DNA of 52,500 bases from Symbiodinium natans (taxonomy: Eukaryota; Sar; Dinophyceae; Suessiales; Symbiodiniaceae): contig CAJNDS010002337.1 of the NCBI GenBank assembly GCA_905221605.1, positions 87,501 to 140,000 of the forward strand, read 5' to 3'. The notes beneath the pieces are model-generated. The model did not search any database. It was given only the letters and a program-made list of their open reading frames with translations, and was not told the DNA's origin. How positions within the stretch are numbered: the first letter of the stretch is position 1; every line of letters begins with the position of its first letter. Shown piece after piece: positions 43,199 through 51,947 of the stretch. The translations under genes and the position numbers were made by a program.

Positions 43199-44166
43199 CT
43201 GACCAACCACTTATAACTGTACGAATAGCCATATTAGCGCACTTAAGGGGCTTATAAGTGGGTTATAAGTACAGTAACATGAACCTCCAAGTAGGTTCCC
43301 CTCAAAATGAAGGCTATTTCGGGGTAATTAAACCTAAGCAAGGTTATTTCAGGTGGGAACCTCAAGGGGGTATTATAGAGGGGGTGGTTAAAAGGGCCCT
43401 AAACTTAGGCCCTTTTTTGGAGCTGCCGATAACGGCGGGGGAGGCCCTACGTGTTGTTTTAGCTACGCGAGCTACGTATACTTCTAACCCTATTTAGGGA
43501 ACTTGTAACCCAAGGTTTAAGGTTTAGGGCCTAGCGTAATTATAACTACCCACGAACCAAAATTGTTTCTATTGAAGGGCCGACAGCTTAATGTCGAGAG
43601 GTGAGGGTTGAGGATTGAGAGTTCCCGGAGACTTCAGTACCCCTGAATTAAGGAACTGCAATAGGGTTCCTTATATATGGTTGGAGTATTGGAGCCTCTT
43701 GGTTTAGGGCAGGAATGGTTCATGGGGTTCACGGCTTGGGGTTTCTTCAGCCTAAGCCAGGGTAACAGGCTTCCAAAGGGCCCTTCCTAAACGCTGCAGG
43801 CCTTCCCCCCCCAAGCCCAAAACCCCCTGACCCTGAACCCTACGTACGACCCACGAAGAATAGGTATCAGCGGGAGTGGCGTGAACATGTGAGTTTCGGT
43901 GCGAGACCCTGGATTGGTTGAATCTCTGCCAACTCTCTGCCGGGTTTGGGGTTTTGACAACCACAACCCACTGCCATGAAGTGATCCTGTGCGCTAGTCA
44001 ACCATAGCCTGCGACTCCAAGACAACCCAAAATCCCAGAGCCTAAGCCCTGAGACCCTAAACCCTAAGCCCTAAACCCGAAGTCACCTGCCGCTCAGTCT
44101 TTGAGCAAGTCGTTCCAGAGACAGCCGGCGTCCTTCTCTTTGAACCTGATAGGCCGGGTGAGCAGT
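43199..44166. other. unique sequence with MITE-like fragments
   Basis: ACTTATAACTGT / GTTATAAGTACAG and CATGAACCTCCAAGTA (43270-43300) recall the element at 3726-3880. GAATTAAGGAACTGCAATAG (about 43640) recalls 37208-37457. No gene supported. Confidence 0.45.
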
Positions 44167-44255
44167 TAGTTAGGGTTTGGGGTTTGGGGTTTGGGGTTTG
44201 GGGTTTGGGGTTTAGGGTTTAGGGTTTGGGGTTTAGGGTTTAGGGTTTAGGGTTT
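44167..44255. repeat. TTTGGGG/TTTAGGG array
   Basis: Six TTTGGGG units, then TTTAGGG. Confidence 0.9.
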
Positions 44256-44349
44256 AGTGGCAGATCATAGTGGAGGAGCCGAAGTAATGTTCAATATTAT
44301 CCCTTTAGAGAATCCCTAGATCGTAACTTCGCCCCTCATTGCATATGTT

Positions 44350-44640
44350 ATGCGTGTTGGCACCCTGTGGCCCCATGGACTGACGGTTTTTATGCCATGG
44401 CTGGGGGAATTTCAGGGTTGTGGGTTTAAGGTTTGGGGAACTGCTCCTGGCCCAATGATGGCTCTTGCCGAACCTCAGAGCGTAGCACGCGTTGCGTGCG
44501 CAGCAGCCTGTTTCATGTCACGAACGCGCGCTGGAGCAACACCCGCCCAGTATAAGAACGCCGAAGCCCTAAACCCAAACCCTAAATTCACCATCCAAGC
44601 CCCAGAAGCTCCGGCGCAGGCGAGGGCGAGGACAAGGTGA
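44350..44640 (+). CDS. exon-like island, hypothetical
   Basis: 96 codons; the C-terminal part (SVARVACAAACFMSRTRAGA and on) looks coding, the middle (EFQGCGFKVWG) contains telomere-like sequence. Uncertain. Confidence 0.3.
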   Translation: MRVGTLWPHGLTVFMPWLGEFQGCGFKVWGTAPGPMMALAEPQSVARVACAAACFMSRTRAGATPAQYKNAEALNPNPKFTIQAPEAPAQARARTR

Positions 44641-44757
44641 GGGGGGCTGGGGAGAGTCTCAGGAACTTTCTCGGGTCCTAGAGCCTACATCCGAAGCCCT
44701 AAGCCCTAAACCCATAAACCCAACCCTAAACCCTAAACTCTAAACCCTATAGGGCCA

Positions 44758-44862
44758 TTGCGGAATCTTGACCTCGTCCTTCGCGAATTGATGCGTTCTG
44801 TCTGGTTGGGTCCCTGGTCCACACGAATCCCGGTCTCTTTGTCGGCAAGGGCGGGATCTTAG
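44758..44862 (+). CDS. exon-like island, possible terminal exon
   Basis: 34 codons (LRNLDLVLRELMRSVWLGPW and on), TAG at 44860-44862. Leu/Arg-rich and amphipathic. Directly follows a CCCTATAGGG telomere-like border. Confidence 0.42.
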   Translation: MRNLDLVLRELMRSVWLGPWSTRIPVSLSARAGS

Positions 44863-45033
44863 ATTATTCAAGTCAACAGGCGACAATCTTAGCGCTGTCG
44901 AGATCACCAAGAAGCTGTAAAGCACACAAGTAGTTGTTGCTGCTTATTTTCGAGCGCGGAAGATAAGATTGCATGTTGGTGCCAACACCACAGAAACTGT
45001 AAGCCCTGAGCCCCTAAACTCCAAACCGTCTAG

Positions 45034-45096
45034 GTCAAGGAGCAGCAGAAGTACATGAGCTACGAGTTCGAGCTGAGACGCTGCGAGGGCAAGCAG
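45034..45096 (+). CDS. exon-like island with AG and GT borders
   Basis: CCGTCTAG precedes and GTGTGC follows. Exactly 21 codons: VKEQQKYMSYEFELRRCEGK then Q. Charged, coiled-coil-like. One of the cleanest internal exon candidates. Confidence 0.5.
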
Positions 45097-45119
45097 GTGT
45101 GCAGGAAAGCCAGAAGAAC

Positions 45120-45229
45120 TAAACCCTAAACCCTAAACCCTCAACCCTCAACCCTCAACCCTCAACCCTAAACCCTAAACCCTAAACCCTAAACCCTAAA
45201 CCCTAAACCCTAAACCCTAAACCCTAAGC
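45120..45229. repeat. CCCTAAA/CCCTCAA array
   Basis: About fifteen units; four consecutive CCCTCAA variants. Confidence 0.9.
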
Positions 45230-45249
45230 CGCACCTCCTAGTTTTGCAG

Positions 45250-45342
45250 CATGTCGGGTCTCCCTTGCCGTCTCCCTTTGTGCTTAGGATTGGACGTTAT
45301 TTCTTCAACGATAATGGGCTGGAGTGTTCCCCCTTATACTAA
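45250..45342 (+). CDS. exon-like island, possible terminal exon
   Basis: CTAGTTTTGCAG precedes. 30 codons (HVGSPLPSPFVLRIGRYFFN then DNGLECSPLY), TAA at 45340-45342. A second frame beginning ATGTCG is also open but looks less protein-like. Confidence 0.42.
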   Translation, partial: HVGSPLPSPFVLRIGRYFFNDNGLECSPLY

Positions 45343-45553
45343 CAAGGGTTTAGAGTTTCGGGTTTTACGGTTTGGGGTTCAGGGTCCTTACTAAGGATTA
45401 TAGTAGAAGGCACGAGAATTTCTACAAACAATGGGGACTCTACTGCTGCGGTTTTACCATAAGGAATATTGCTGCGCTGCGGGTTGTTGGACTGTGGCTC
45501 CTGCTTAGGCGGGCCTCTGCGCGCTCCGAACCTAACCCCCACAGTCCGAAACC

Positions 45554-45625
45554 CCCCAAACCCTAAACCGTAAACCCTCAACCCTCAACCCTAAACCCGA
45601 AACCCTAAACCCTAAACCCTAAACA
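45554..45625. repeat. CCCTAAA array, absent from units 2 and 3
   Basis: Lies between GACTGTGGCTCCTGC and the RING gene; at this place unit 2 has only CCGAACCCCACACC and unit 3 lacks it entirely. Confidence 0.85.
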
Positions 45626-45701
45626 CACCAACCATTCGGTTGTGTGCGCATTGCAAGCATGATTTTCTGCTCATGCCGGGAAAGGCACCGCAGCACCAGC
45701 C

Positions 45702-46205
45702 ATGGATCTCGTTGTCCCGATCGTGCTTGTTTGTGCTTTCACGTGCTTCCTCTTCCAACTCGTGCTATGCTTACAATGCTGCTACGATCTCTTCCGCAGG
45801 CAAGACACGGATGAAGGACTTGTGGAGGAGGCGCCAGCAGCAGATGACTGTGAGGTGAGCAGAATCTGGGCAGCGTGCCAGTTCGGCTCAACCGATCCCA
45901 GATGTCCCGAAGTCCATCGCATTGTCAGCAAAGGCGACGTGGAGCAGTTTGAGGTAAGTTGGTTCACGGCGAAGGCAACGCCTGAGCAGTGCCCTTGGGC
46001 TTTCGCACAGCAGGAAACGAAGGCGTGTGTATGCTGTCTCGACGAGTTCTCTGCGAACAGCCACGTTGCAGTTCTTCCTTGTGGGCACACCTTTCACGAG
46101 CCATGTATCGTGCGCTGGTCCGTCTCGAAAGTAGGGGTCGGGAATACGACCTGCCCAGTGTGCAGAATGCCCTTCGATGCCAATGCCTCCCAATGCTCAA
46201 GCTGA
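45702..46205 (+). CDS. Membrane-anchored RING-H2 protein, copy 1
   Basis: 167 residues. Residues 3-30 form one hydrophobic, Cys-rich transmembrane segment. A RING-H2 finger follows: C109, C112, C127, H129, H132, C135, C151, C154 (C3H2C3), expected to recruit an E2 enzyme for ubiquitin transfer. A 57-base in-frame segment (45954-46010) begins GTAAGT and ends CACAG, so it could be a retained or optional intron of exactly 19 codons. The sequence upstream of the ATG is conserved among all copies. Substrate unknown. Confidence 0.85.
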   Translation: MDLVVPIVLVCAFTCFLFQLVLCLQCCYDLFRRQDTDEGLVEEAPAADDCEVSRIWAACQFGSTDPRCPEVHRIVSKGDVEQFEVSWFTAKATPEQCPWAFAQQETKACVCCLDEFSANSHVAVLPCGHTFHEPCIVRWSVSKVGVGNTTCPVCRMPFDANASQCSS

Positions 46206-46561
46206 GGCTTCTCTCGCTGTCCACCGGGTTGCTTCTCCGTGAATGCTACGAAGCATGTGCAGGATCTAGGGCCTAGGGAAGACATTGCAAAGCAAAGCAT
46301 AAGGCTTGTTTGCGGACAGCGACAATTTTCGGACGGCGCTCATAGCAGCCTGCTGGTAACAACCTACGGAGCCCAACGCACCTTGATAACTACGTTTTTT
46401 TGAAAAGTATAAAAAAAGCAATAATCCCCCTAAAAGCTTTATATATATGTTCCCTAACTTAGGGGCATGTGGGCTGTGTGGGTCTAGGCAGGCTGAGCTA
46501 CGTGAGGCGACGGTTCAGGATCCTGGCCTCACTTGCGTCCTGCACTTGTCCTGCCATGGCT
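46206..46561. other. 3' flank of RING copy 1
   Basis: Homologous to 50070-50470. No further ORF supported. Confidence 0.5.
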
Positions 46562-46650
46562 GGGGTTTAGGGTTTAGGGTTTAGGGTTTAGGGTTTAGGG
46601 TTTAGGGTTTAGGGTTTAGGGTTTAGGGTTTTTGGGTTTAGGGTTTAGGG
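46562..46650. repeat. TTTAGGG array, expanded relative to unit 2
   Basis: About twelve units at the place where unit 2 has just GGGGTTTACGG (about 50472-50482). Confidence 0.9.
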
Positions 46651-46661
46651 ATCGAGGGTGT

Positions 46662-46765
46662 TTGGGATGCTCTCCCACATTTTTAGCAGTCCTTAATAGG
46701 GATTAGAGTACCCCCCAAGTAGAATCCCTATTAAGGACTGTTAGTATGAGGGGGGAACATCCCAA
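46662..46765. mobile_element. GGGATGTTCCCCCT-family MITE, copy 2
   Basis: TTGGGATG ... CATCCCAA ends with inner GCAGTCCTTAATAGGGATT pairing with AATCCCTATTAAGGACTG. Present in unit 2 as well, so it predates the duplication. Confidence 0.8.
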
Positions 46766-46814
46766 GGGTGTAAGGCTTACGATTTAGGGTTTAGGGTTTA
46801 GGGTTTAGGGTTAT

Positions 46815-46919
46815 CTCTGCAACGTGGTGTGGGCGGACAAGTTCAAAGGGCATGCCCAGCGGACGTCTTTGGGCTGCTTTGCCATACTGCGTTGTGCCTT
46901 AGGACAACCCAAACCCTAA
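46815..46919 (+). CDS. exon-like island (unit 1), possible terminal exon
   Basis: 34 codons (LCNVVWADKFKGHAQRTSLG then CFAILRCALGQPKP), stop TAA from a telomeric unit. The copy in unit 2 (50687-50785) keeps the frame and stops slightly earlier. Frame conservation between copies supports coding, but the copies are young. Confidence 0.42.
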   Translation, partial: LCNVVWADKFKGHAQRTSLGCFAILRCALGQPKP

Positions 46920-46988
46920 ACCCTAAACCCTAAACCCTAAACCCTAAACCCTAAACCCTAAGCCCTAAACCCTAAACCCTAAACTCTA
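46905..46988. repeat. CCCTAAA array inserted in unit 1
   Basis: About eleven units between TTAGGACAAC and CTCTAAATCTGCTC; unit 2 (50773-50792) joins these two words with no array. Confidence 0.9.
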
Positions 46989-46989
46989 A

Positions 46990-47250
46990 ATCTGCTCTCC
47001 CTCTTCAAGAAGGGGGAGCACCGTTTTACAATTATCAAAGGGGATAAGGTTTAAAGCACAACTCGGCATGCGCCGCGCGCCCAAAATGGATTGTGGAATT
47101 CGCTGCCCGCGGAATTGCCGCGAGCTTGTATGATTCTTCAACACTTCGGGGACATTTCGGAAGGGTTTTATTAATTCATAAATGACTTAAGGTTTCTTGA
47201 TCTTTGGGGACAGAATTACTAAGGTTTCTTGATCTTTGGGGACAGAATTA
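46990..47250. other. unique part of tandem unit 1
   Basis: Homologous to 50785-51050. CTTTGGGGACAGAATTA is duplicated (about 47200 and 47235). No gene seen. Confidence 0.45.
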
Positions 47251-47389
47251 CCCTAAACCCTAAACCCTAGACCCTCAACCCCAAACCCGAATCGTTCCCA
47301 CTTTGGGCAGTTGACCTCGATCCTGAGGCACGCTGCACGAGCTTGCACTTGCAAGAGCCGAGAGTCCATCACCCCTTAAGGAATGGCAG

Positions 47390-47465
47390 GGTTTAAGGTT
47401 TAGGGTTTAGATTTTAGGGTTTAGGGTTTAGGGTTTAGGGTTTAGGGTTTAGGGTTTAGGGTTTG
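47390..47465. repeat. TTTAGGG array
   Basis: About nine units, absent at the matching place in unit 2 (after CACCCCTTAAGGAA, 51222). Confidence 0.88.
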
Positions 47466-47540
47466 GGATGTTCCCCCTTCTGCTAACAGCCCTAAATGGG
47501 GATTATGACAGGGGGTGCCATAATCCCTATTAAGGAATAG
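47463..47540. mobile_element. partial GGGATGTTCCCCCT-family MITE, copy 3
   Basis: TTGGGATGTTCCCCCTT start and the inner ATAATCCCTATTAAGGA match the family, but the right terminus is missing. Confidence 0.6.
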
Positions 47541-47758
47541 ACCTTAAGCGATCTGGTTTGGGATGTTGAGGATCCCTAGTAAGATTTAAGGTGCACCCTC
47601 AAACTCTAAACCCTAAACCCTAAACCCTAGATTTAAGGGGTAGTGGAGCTCTTTGGGTATGTGCATCTTTCTGGGAAGGCCAGGCAAAGCTGCACTACGG
47701 CATCCTTACTTCGATGCTTGCGGCCCGCTCCTGCGGTCAACTTCGGGGTTCTAAGCGC

Positions 47759-47960
47759 GTAGGGCTTAGGGCTTAGGTTGGGCTTAGGGTTTAGGGTTTA
47801 GGGTTTAGGGTTTAGGGCTTAGGGCTTAGGGCTTAGGGCTTAGGGCTTAGGGCTTAGGGCTTAGGGCTTAGGGCTTAGGGCTTAGGGCTTAGGGCTTAGG
47901 GCTTAGGGCTTAGGGCTTAGGGCTTAGGGTTTAGGGTGGGTTGAGGGTTTAGGGTTCAGC
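47759..47960. repeat. TTAGGGC homogenised telomeric array
   Basis: About twenty consecutive TTAGGGC units flanked by TTTAGGG; the variant was amplified as a block. Unit 2 has only a few diverged units here (51505-51560). Confidence 0.92.
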
Positions 47961-48007
47961 ATCTCAAGTCCAAGCATTCACTAGTCACATAGTTTGTCAA
48001 GCGTTGG

Positions 48008-48055
48008 CAAAAACCCCACCCACCCAGGAAACCCATAACGTTGAGAAAATTGAAA
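48008..48055 (+). repeat. dispersed repeat, CACCCACCCAG family
   Basis: Diverged copy of 41980-42040. Confidence 0.5.
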
Positions 48056-48314
48056 GTTCACACAGTACATTCCCAGTAGGCTTAAAGCTCAGAGTCCAGT
48101 GGACCCAAAACCCGAAATGTAATCTAAGTAAGGCCCACCCCGAAACTCAAGCCCTCAACCCTAGCCCCTTTCGGGAGCCCTACGCCCCAAACCCTAGGGC
48201 CCTAAACCCTATGCCCCAAAGCGTAAGGGCCCTAAACCTATGCCCCAAACCCTGCAGACCCTAAACCCTGTGAGCGAAACTCTCAACCCTATGCCTCAAA
48301 CCCTAGGGGGGGGA

Positions 48315-48975
48315 AAAATCAATTTTGCCGACGAAGGGCGTCAGGGTTTAGGGGCCCCGCGGGGGGAAAAAACCATTTGCCGACGAAGGGCGTCAGGGTT
48401 TAGGGGCCTCCCGGGGACAAAAACCATTTGCCGACGAAGGGCGTCAGGGTTTAGGGACCCCGGGGACAAAAACCATTTGCCGACGAAGGGCGTCAGGGTT
48501 TAGGGGCCTCCCGGGGACAAAAACCATTTGCCGACGAAGGGCGTCAGGGTTTAGGGCCCCCGTGGGGGGAAAAACCATTTGCCGACAAAGGGCGTCAGGG
48601 TTTAGGCCCCCTCGGGGGTAAGAAACCATTTGCCGACAAAGGGCGTCAGGGTTTAGGGCCCCCTCGGGGGTAAAAAACCATTTGCCGACAAAGGGCGTCA
48701 GGGTTTAGGGCCCCCGCGGGGGGAAAAACCATTTGCCGACGAAGGGCGTCAGGGTCTAGGGCCGCTGCCCCCAGGACCCTAAACGGGAGCCCCTGTGGGG
48801 GGGACCCCAGGATTCGGCAAAAAGTGACCGATTCCGGCTGAGTTTCAAATAAAATGTATATGGCAGAAATGACCCCTTCATCTTTCAGATTCTGGTTCCG
48901 GGCCCAAGAAAAAGCCACATGCCGACGAAGGGTGTCAGGGTTTAGGGCCCAGAAAAAAACCACATGCCGACGAAG
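48315..48975. repeat. hairpin minisatellite GCCGACGAAGGGCGTC
   Basis: About ten copies of a 50-60-bp unit: AAACCATTTGCCGACGAAGG, then GCGTCAGGGTTTAGGG, then a GC palindrome (for example GGCCCCCGCGGGGGG). GACGAAGGGCGTC is a 4-bp-stem hairpin and each unit holds one telomeric heptamer. Two diverged copies lie at 48918-48975. Frames across it are periodic artefacts. Confidence 0.9.
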
Positions 48976-49074
48976 CACATTAGGGTTTAAATATAGATAG
49001 TAAGAGAGGGTTTAGGGCTTAGGGTTTAGGGTTTGAGTTTAAGGCTTGCGTCCTGACCTCTGTCTTCCATTCAA

Positions 49075-49248
49075 GGGGCGCAGGCGAGCTTAGGCCTACC
49101 CAGCCCGCAGGGTCCAGCCCAGCGGATGTTTGGTCTTGGCAGCTTTGCCAAGAAACCTTTTGCCGATACTAAGAACCTGCTCCGAGAAAAAGACCGAAGT
49201 TTTGGGAGACAAGATGGTCTCTATACCCAGAAGCCCCATAAACCTTAA
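49075..49248 (+). CDS. exon-like island (unit 1), possible terminal exon
   Basis: TTCCATTCAAG precedes. Frame GAQASLGLPSPQGPAQRMFG continues through SFAKKPFADTKNLLREKDRS to TAA at 49246-49248 (57 codons). The unit 2 copy (51600-51782) has indels that break this frame, so either it is decayed or another frame is used. Confidence 0.42.
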   Translation, partial: GAQASLGLPSPQGPAQRMFGLGSFAKKPFADTKNLLREKDRSFGRQDGLYTQKPHKP

Positions 49249-49563
49249 ACCCAAAATCCTATTTTGGTTGCCGGAGAGAGAAGAAAATTTGGGGGCGCCT
49301 TTGTCTTAGTAGGGCCACTTAGTATCACCTGCAACCCCCACAACCCAACTTCCGAACGCTACTTACTAAGTCAAAAAGGACCTCCAAGTACTAGTCCTTA
49401 CGTAAGGTTTATTTGACTGTGGCTCCTGCATAGGCGGGCGTGTGGGCTGACTCTAGGGCTTCTCTCCCCGAAAACCCCGAACCCCACACCAAGAATTCGG
49501 TTTTGTGCCCATCGCAAGCATGATTTTCTGCTCCTGCCCCGGAAAGGCACCGCAGCACCAGCC

Positions 49564-50067
49564 ATGGAGCTCGCTGTCCTGATTGTGCTTGTCTGTGCTA
49601 TCACGTGCATCATCTTCAAACTCATGGTATGCTTCCAATGCTTCTGCTATCTCTTACGCAAGCAAGACACGGATGAAAGGCTTGTGGAGGAGGTACCCGC
49701 AGCCGATGACTGTGAGGTGAGCAGAATCTGGGCAGCGTGCCAGTTCGGCTCAACCGATCCCAGATGTCCCGAAGTCCATCACATTGTCAGCAAAGGCGAC
49801 GTCGAACAGTCTGAGGTAAGTTGGTTCACGGCGAAGGCAACGCCTGAGCAGTGCCCTTGGGCTTTCGCACAGCAGGACACGAAGGCGTGTGTATGCTGTC
49901 TGGACGAGTTCTCCGAGAACAGCCACGTTGCAGTTCTTCCTTGTGGACACACCTTCCACGAGCCATGCATCGTGCATTGGTCTGTCTCGAAAGTAGGGAT
50001 CGGGAATACGACCTGCCCAGTGTGCAGAATGCCCTTCGATGCCAATGCCTCCCAATGCTCACGCTGA
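49564..50067 (+). CDS. Membrane-anchored RING-H2 protein, copy 2
   Basis: 167 residues, same architecture as copy 1: N-terminal transmembrane segment (VLIVLVCAITCIIFKLMVCF) and an intact C3H2C3 finger. The 57-base GTAAGT...CACAG in-frame segment is at 49816-49872. All metal-binding residues are conserved. Confidence 0.85.
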   Translation: MELAVLIVLVCAITCIIFKLMVCFQCFCYLLRKQDTDERLVEEVPAADDCEVSRIWAACQFGSTDPRCPEVHHIVSKGDVEQSEVSWFTAKATPEQCPWAFAQQDTKACVCCLDEFSENSHVAVLPCGHTFHEPCIVHWSVSKVGIGNTTCPVCRMPFDANASQCSR

Positions 50068-50496
50068 CAAGTGACCGTGCAAACCAACCACTTCAGCAAT
50101 GGTTTCTCTCGCTGTCCACCGGGTTGCTCTCCGTGAGTGCTACGAAGCATGTGCAGGGTCTCGGGCCTAGGGAAGACATTGCAAAGCAAAGCATCGGGCT
50201 TGTTGTGAACAGCGACAATTTTCGGACGGTGCTCATTATTCATTATAGCTTGCTGGTAACAACCCACAGAGCCCAATGCACCTGGATAACCATGGGCTAG
50301 TTGAAAGTTACGTGGGACACCACAGAAAACCCCAGAATCCCCAAAGGCTTTTTATATTCCCTAACTAAGGCGTTTGTGGGCTGTATGGGTCTAGGCAGGG
50401 TGTACTGCGCAAGGCGACTTTTCAGAATCCTGGCCTCACTGGCGACGTCCTACACTTGTCCTGCTATGTCTGGGGTTTACGGACCAAGGGTGCAAG

Positions 50497-50598
50497 TTGG
50501 AATGCTCCCCCTCATACGAACAGTCCTTATAACAGGGAAAAGAGTACCTCCTATGATAATCCCTATAAAGGACTGATAGTATAAGGGGAACATCCCGA
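50497..50598. mobile_element. GGGATGTTCCCCCT-family MITE, copy 4
   Basis: Orthologous to the copy at 46662-46765 within the tandem duplication; ends TTGGAATGCTCCCCCT / AGGGGAACATCCCGAG are diverged. Confidence 0.75.
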
Positions 50599-50619
50599 GG
50601 TGTAAGGCTTACGATTGAG

Positions 50620-50690
50620 GGCTAAACCCTAAACCCTAAACCCTAAACCCTAAACCCTAAACCCTAAAAACCCTTTAAACCCTCATCTCT
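50620..50690. repeat. CCCTAAA array, opposite orientation to unit 1
   Basis: Lies between AAGGCTTACGATT and CTCTACAACGTGG; the same interval in unit 1 (46783-46813) holds TTTAGGG instead. Confidence 0.9.
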
Positions 50691-50785
50691 ACAACGTGGT
50701 GTGGGCGGACAAGTTCAAATGGCATGTCCAGCGGACATCTTTGGGCTGCTTTGCCGTACTGTGTTGTGCCTTAGGACAACTCTAA
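50687..50785 (+). CDS. exon-like island (unit 2)
   Basis: LYNVVWADKFKWHVQRTSLG then CFAVLCCALGQL, TAA at 50783-50785. Paralog of 46815-46919. Confidence 0.4.
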   Translation, partial: LYNVVWADKFKWHVQRTSLGCFAVLCCALGQL

Positions 50786-50822
50786 ATCTGCTCTCCTTCC
50801 TCGAAAGGTGCATAAATCATCA

Positions 50823-50872
50823 AAGTTTAGGGTTTAGGGTTTAGGGTTTAGGGTTCAGGGTTCAGGGGGGCA
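50823..50872. repeat. TTTAGGG/TTCAGGG array inserted in unit 2
   Basis: Between ATCAAAG and GGGCATAAGG; unit 1 (about 47034-47050) has ATCAAAGGGGATAAGG with no array. Confidence 0.9.
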
Positions 50873-51054
50873 TAAGGTTTAAAGCACAACTCCAGCAGGC
50901 GCCCAAAATCAATTGTGGAATTCGCTGCCCGCGGAATTGCTGCGAGTTTTGAATGATTCTTCAACATTTCGGGGAAGTTTCGGAAGGGTTCGTTTCATTC
51001 ACAAGGCGTTTTGAGCTTTGGGGGGTCGGGGCGCTAAAAGGTTGCGACGCAATT

Positions 51055-51125
51055 ACCCTAAACCCTAAACCCTAAACCCTGAACCCTGAACCATCAACCC
51101 TCAACCCTCAACCCCAAACCCTAGT
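51055..51125. repeat. CCCTAAA/CCCTCAA array
   Basis: About ten units; the unit 1 counterpart (47249-47287) has only about five. Confidence 0.9.
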
Positions 51126-51258
51126 CGTTCCCACTTTGGAAGCCCCAAAGTTGACCTCCATCCGGAGGCATGCAGCAGCTTGCACTTGCAAGGGCCGAGA
51201 GCCCATCACCCCTTAAGGAAGATATACCTCAAACGATATGGTCAGTCCTCTAAACTAT

Positions 51259-51312
51259 GGTCCTTTTTTGGGGGGGCACCCTAAGTAAGAGGGGCCCCCC
51301 AAAAAAGGGACC
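51259..51312. repeat. GGTCCTTTTTTGGGGGG inverted repeat
   Basis: GGTCCTTTTTTGGGGGG and CCCCCCAAAAAAGGGACC form a near-perfect 17-bp stem with an 18-base loop; a small MITE-like or terminator-like hairpin. Confidence 0.7.
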
Positions 51313-51599
51313 AGATTTCAGACAAGTGATCATATAGGGATCCCTGGTATGATTGGAGGTACATTGGGGAGTTGATTAAGGGGTCTTGGAGCTCTTTGAG
51401 ATGTTCCCTCTTCTACATCTTTCAGAGGCAAAGCTGCACTACAGTACCCTGACTTCGATGCTTGCGGCCCGCTCCTGCCATCAACGTCAAGGTTCTAAGC
51501 GCGTAGAGCTTAGGGCTCAGGGCCTAGGGTTTGGGGCTTACCGTTTGGGGTTTAGGGTTTGAGTTCAAGGCTTGTGTCCTGTTCTTTGTTTTCAATGCA

Positions 51600-51782
51600 G
51601 GGGACGCAAGCGAGTTGCAGGCCTTACCCAGCCCGCAAGGACCAGCCCAGCGGATGGTGGTGTTGGCAGCTTTGTCAAGAGAAACCTTTTGCCGATGCTA
51701 AGAACCTGCTCCGAGAAAATGGCCGAAGTCTTGGGGAAACAAGATGGTCAGGTCTCTATACCCAGAAGGCCCATAAACCTTA
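51600..51782 (+). pseudogene. exon-like island (unit 2), frame disrupted
   Basis: GTTTTCAATGCAG precedes. Similar to 49075-49248, but single-base indels shift the frame (GELQALPSPQGPAQRMVV-type start, early TAA). Probably a decayed copy. Confidence 0.35.
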
Positions 51783-51947
51783 AACCCAAAATCCTGTTTT
51801 GGGTGCCGGAGAGAGAAGAAAATTTGGGGGCGCTTTTGTCTTAGTAGGGCCACTTAGTATCACCTGCAACCCCCACAACCCAACTTCCGAACGCTACTTA
51901 CTAAGTCAAAAAGGACCTCCAAGTACTAGTCCTTACGTAAGGTTTAG

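Larger units (their letters stand above)
45486..49411 (+). repeat. tandem unit 1 (RING-H2 gene unit)
   Basis: First of three tandem duplications, starting TTGGACTGTGGCTCCTGC. Contains a RING-H2 gene, a MITE, two exon-like islands and several telomeric arrays, plus about 1 kb (47950-49000) missing from unit 2. Confidence 0.8.
49412..51947 (+). repeat. tandem unit 2 (RING-H2 gene unit)
   Basis: 2536 bp. Junction sequence CTCCAAGTACTAGTCCTTAC occurs just before both units 2 and 3. Confidence 0.85.

Noticed and set aside
48004-48978. Frames with NPDALRRQMVF repeats
   Set aside because: Periodic translation of the hairpin minisatellite.
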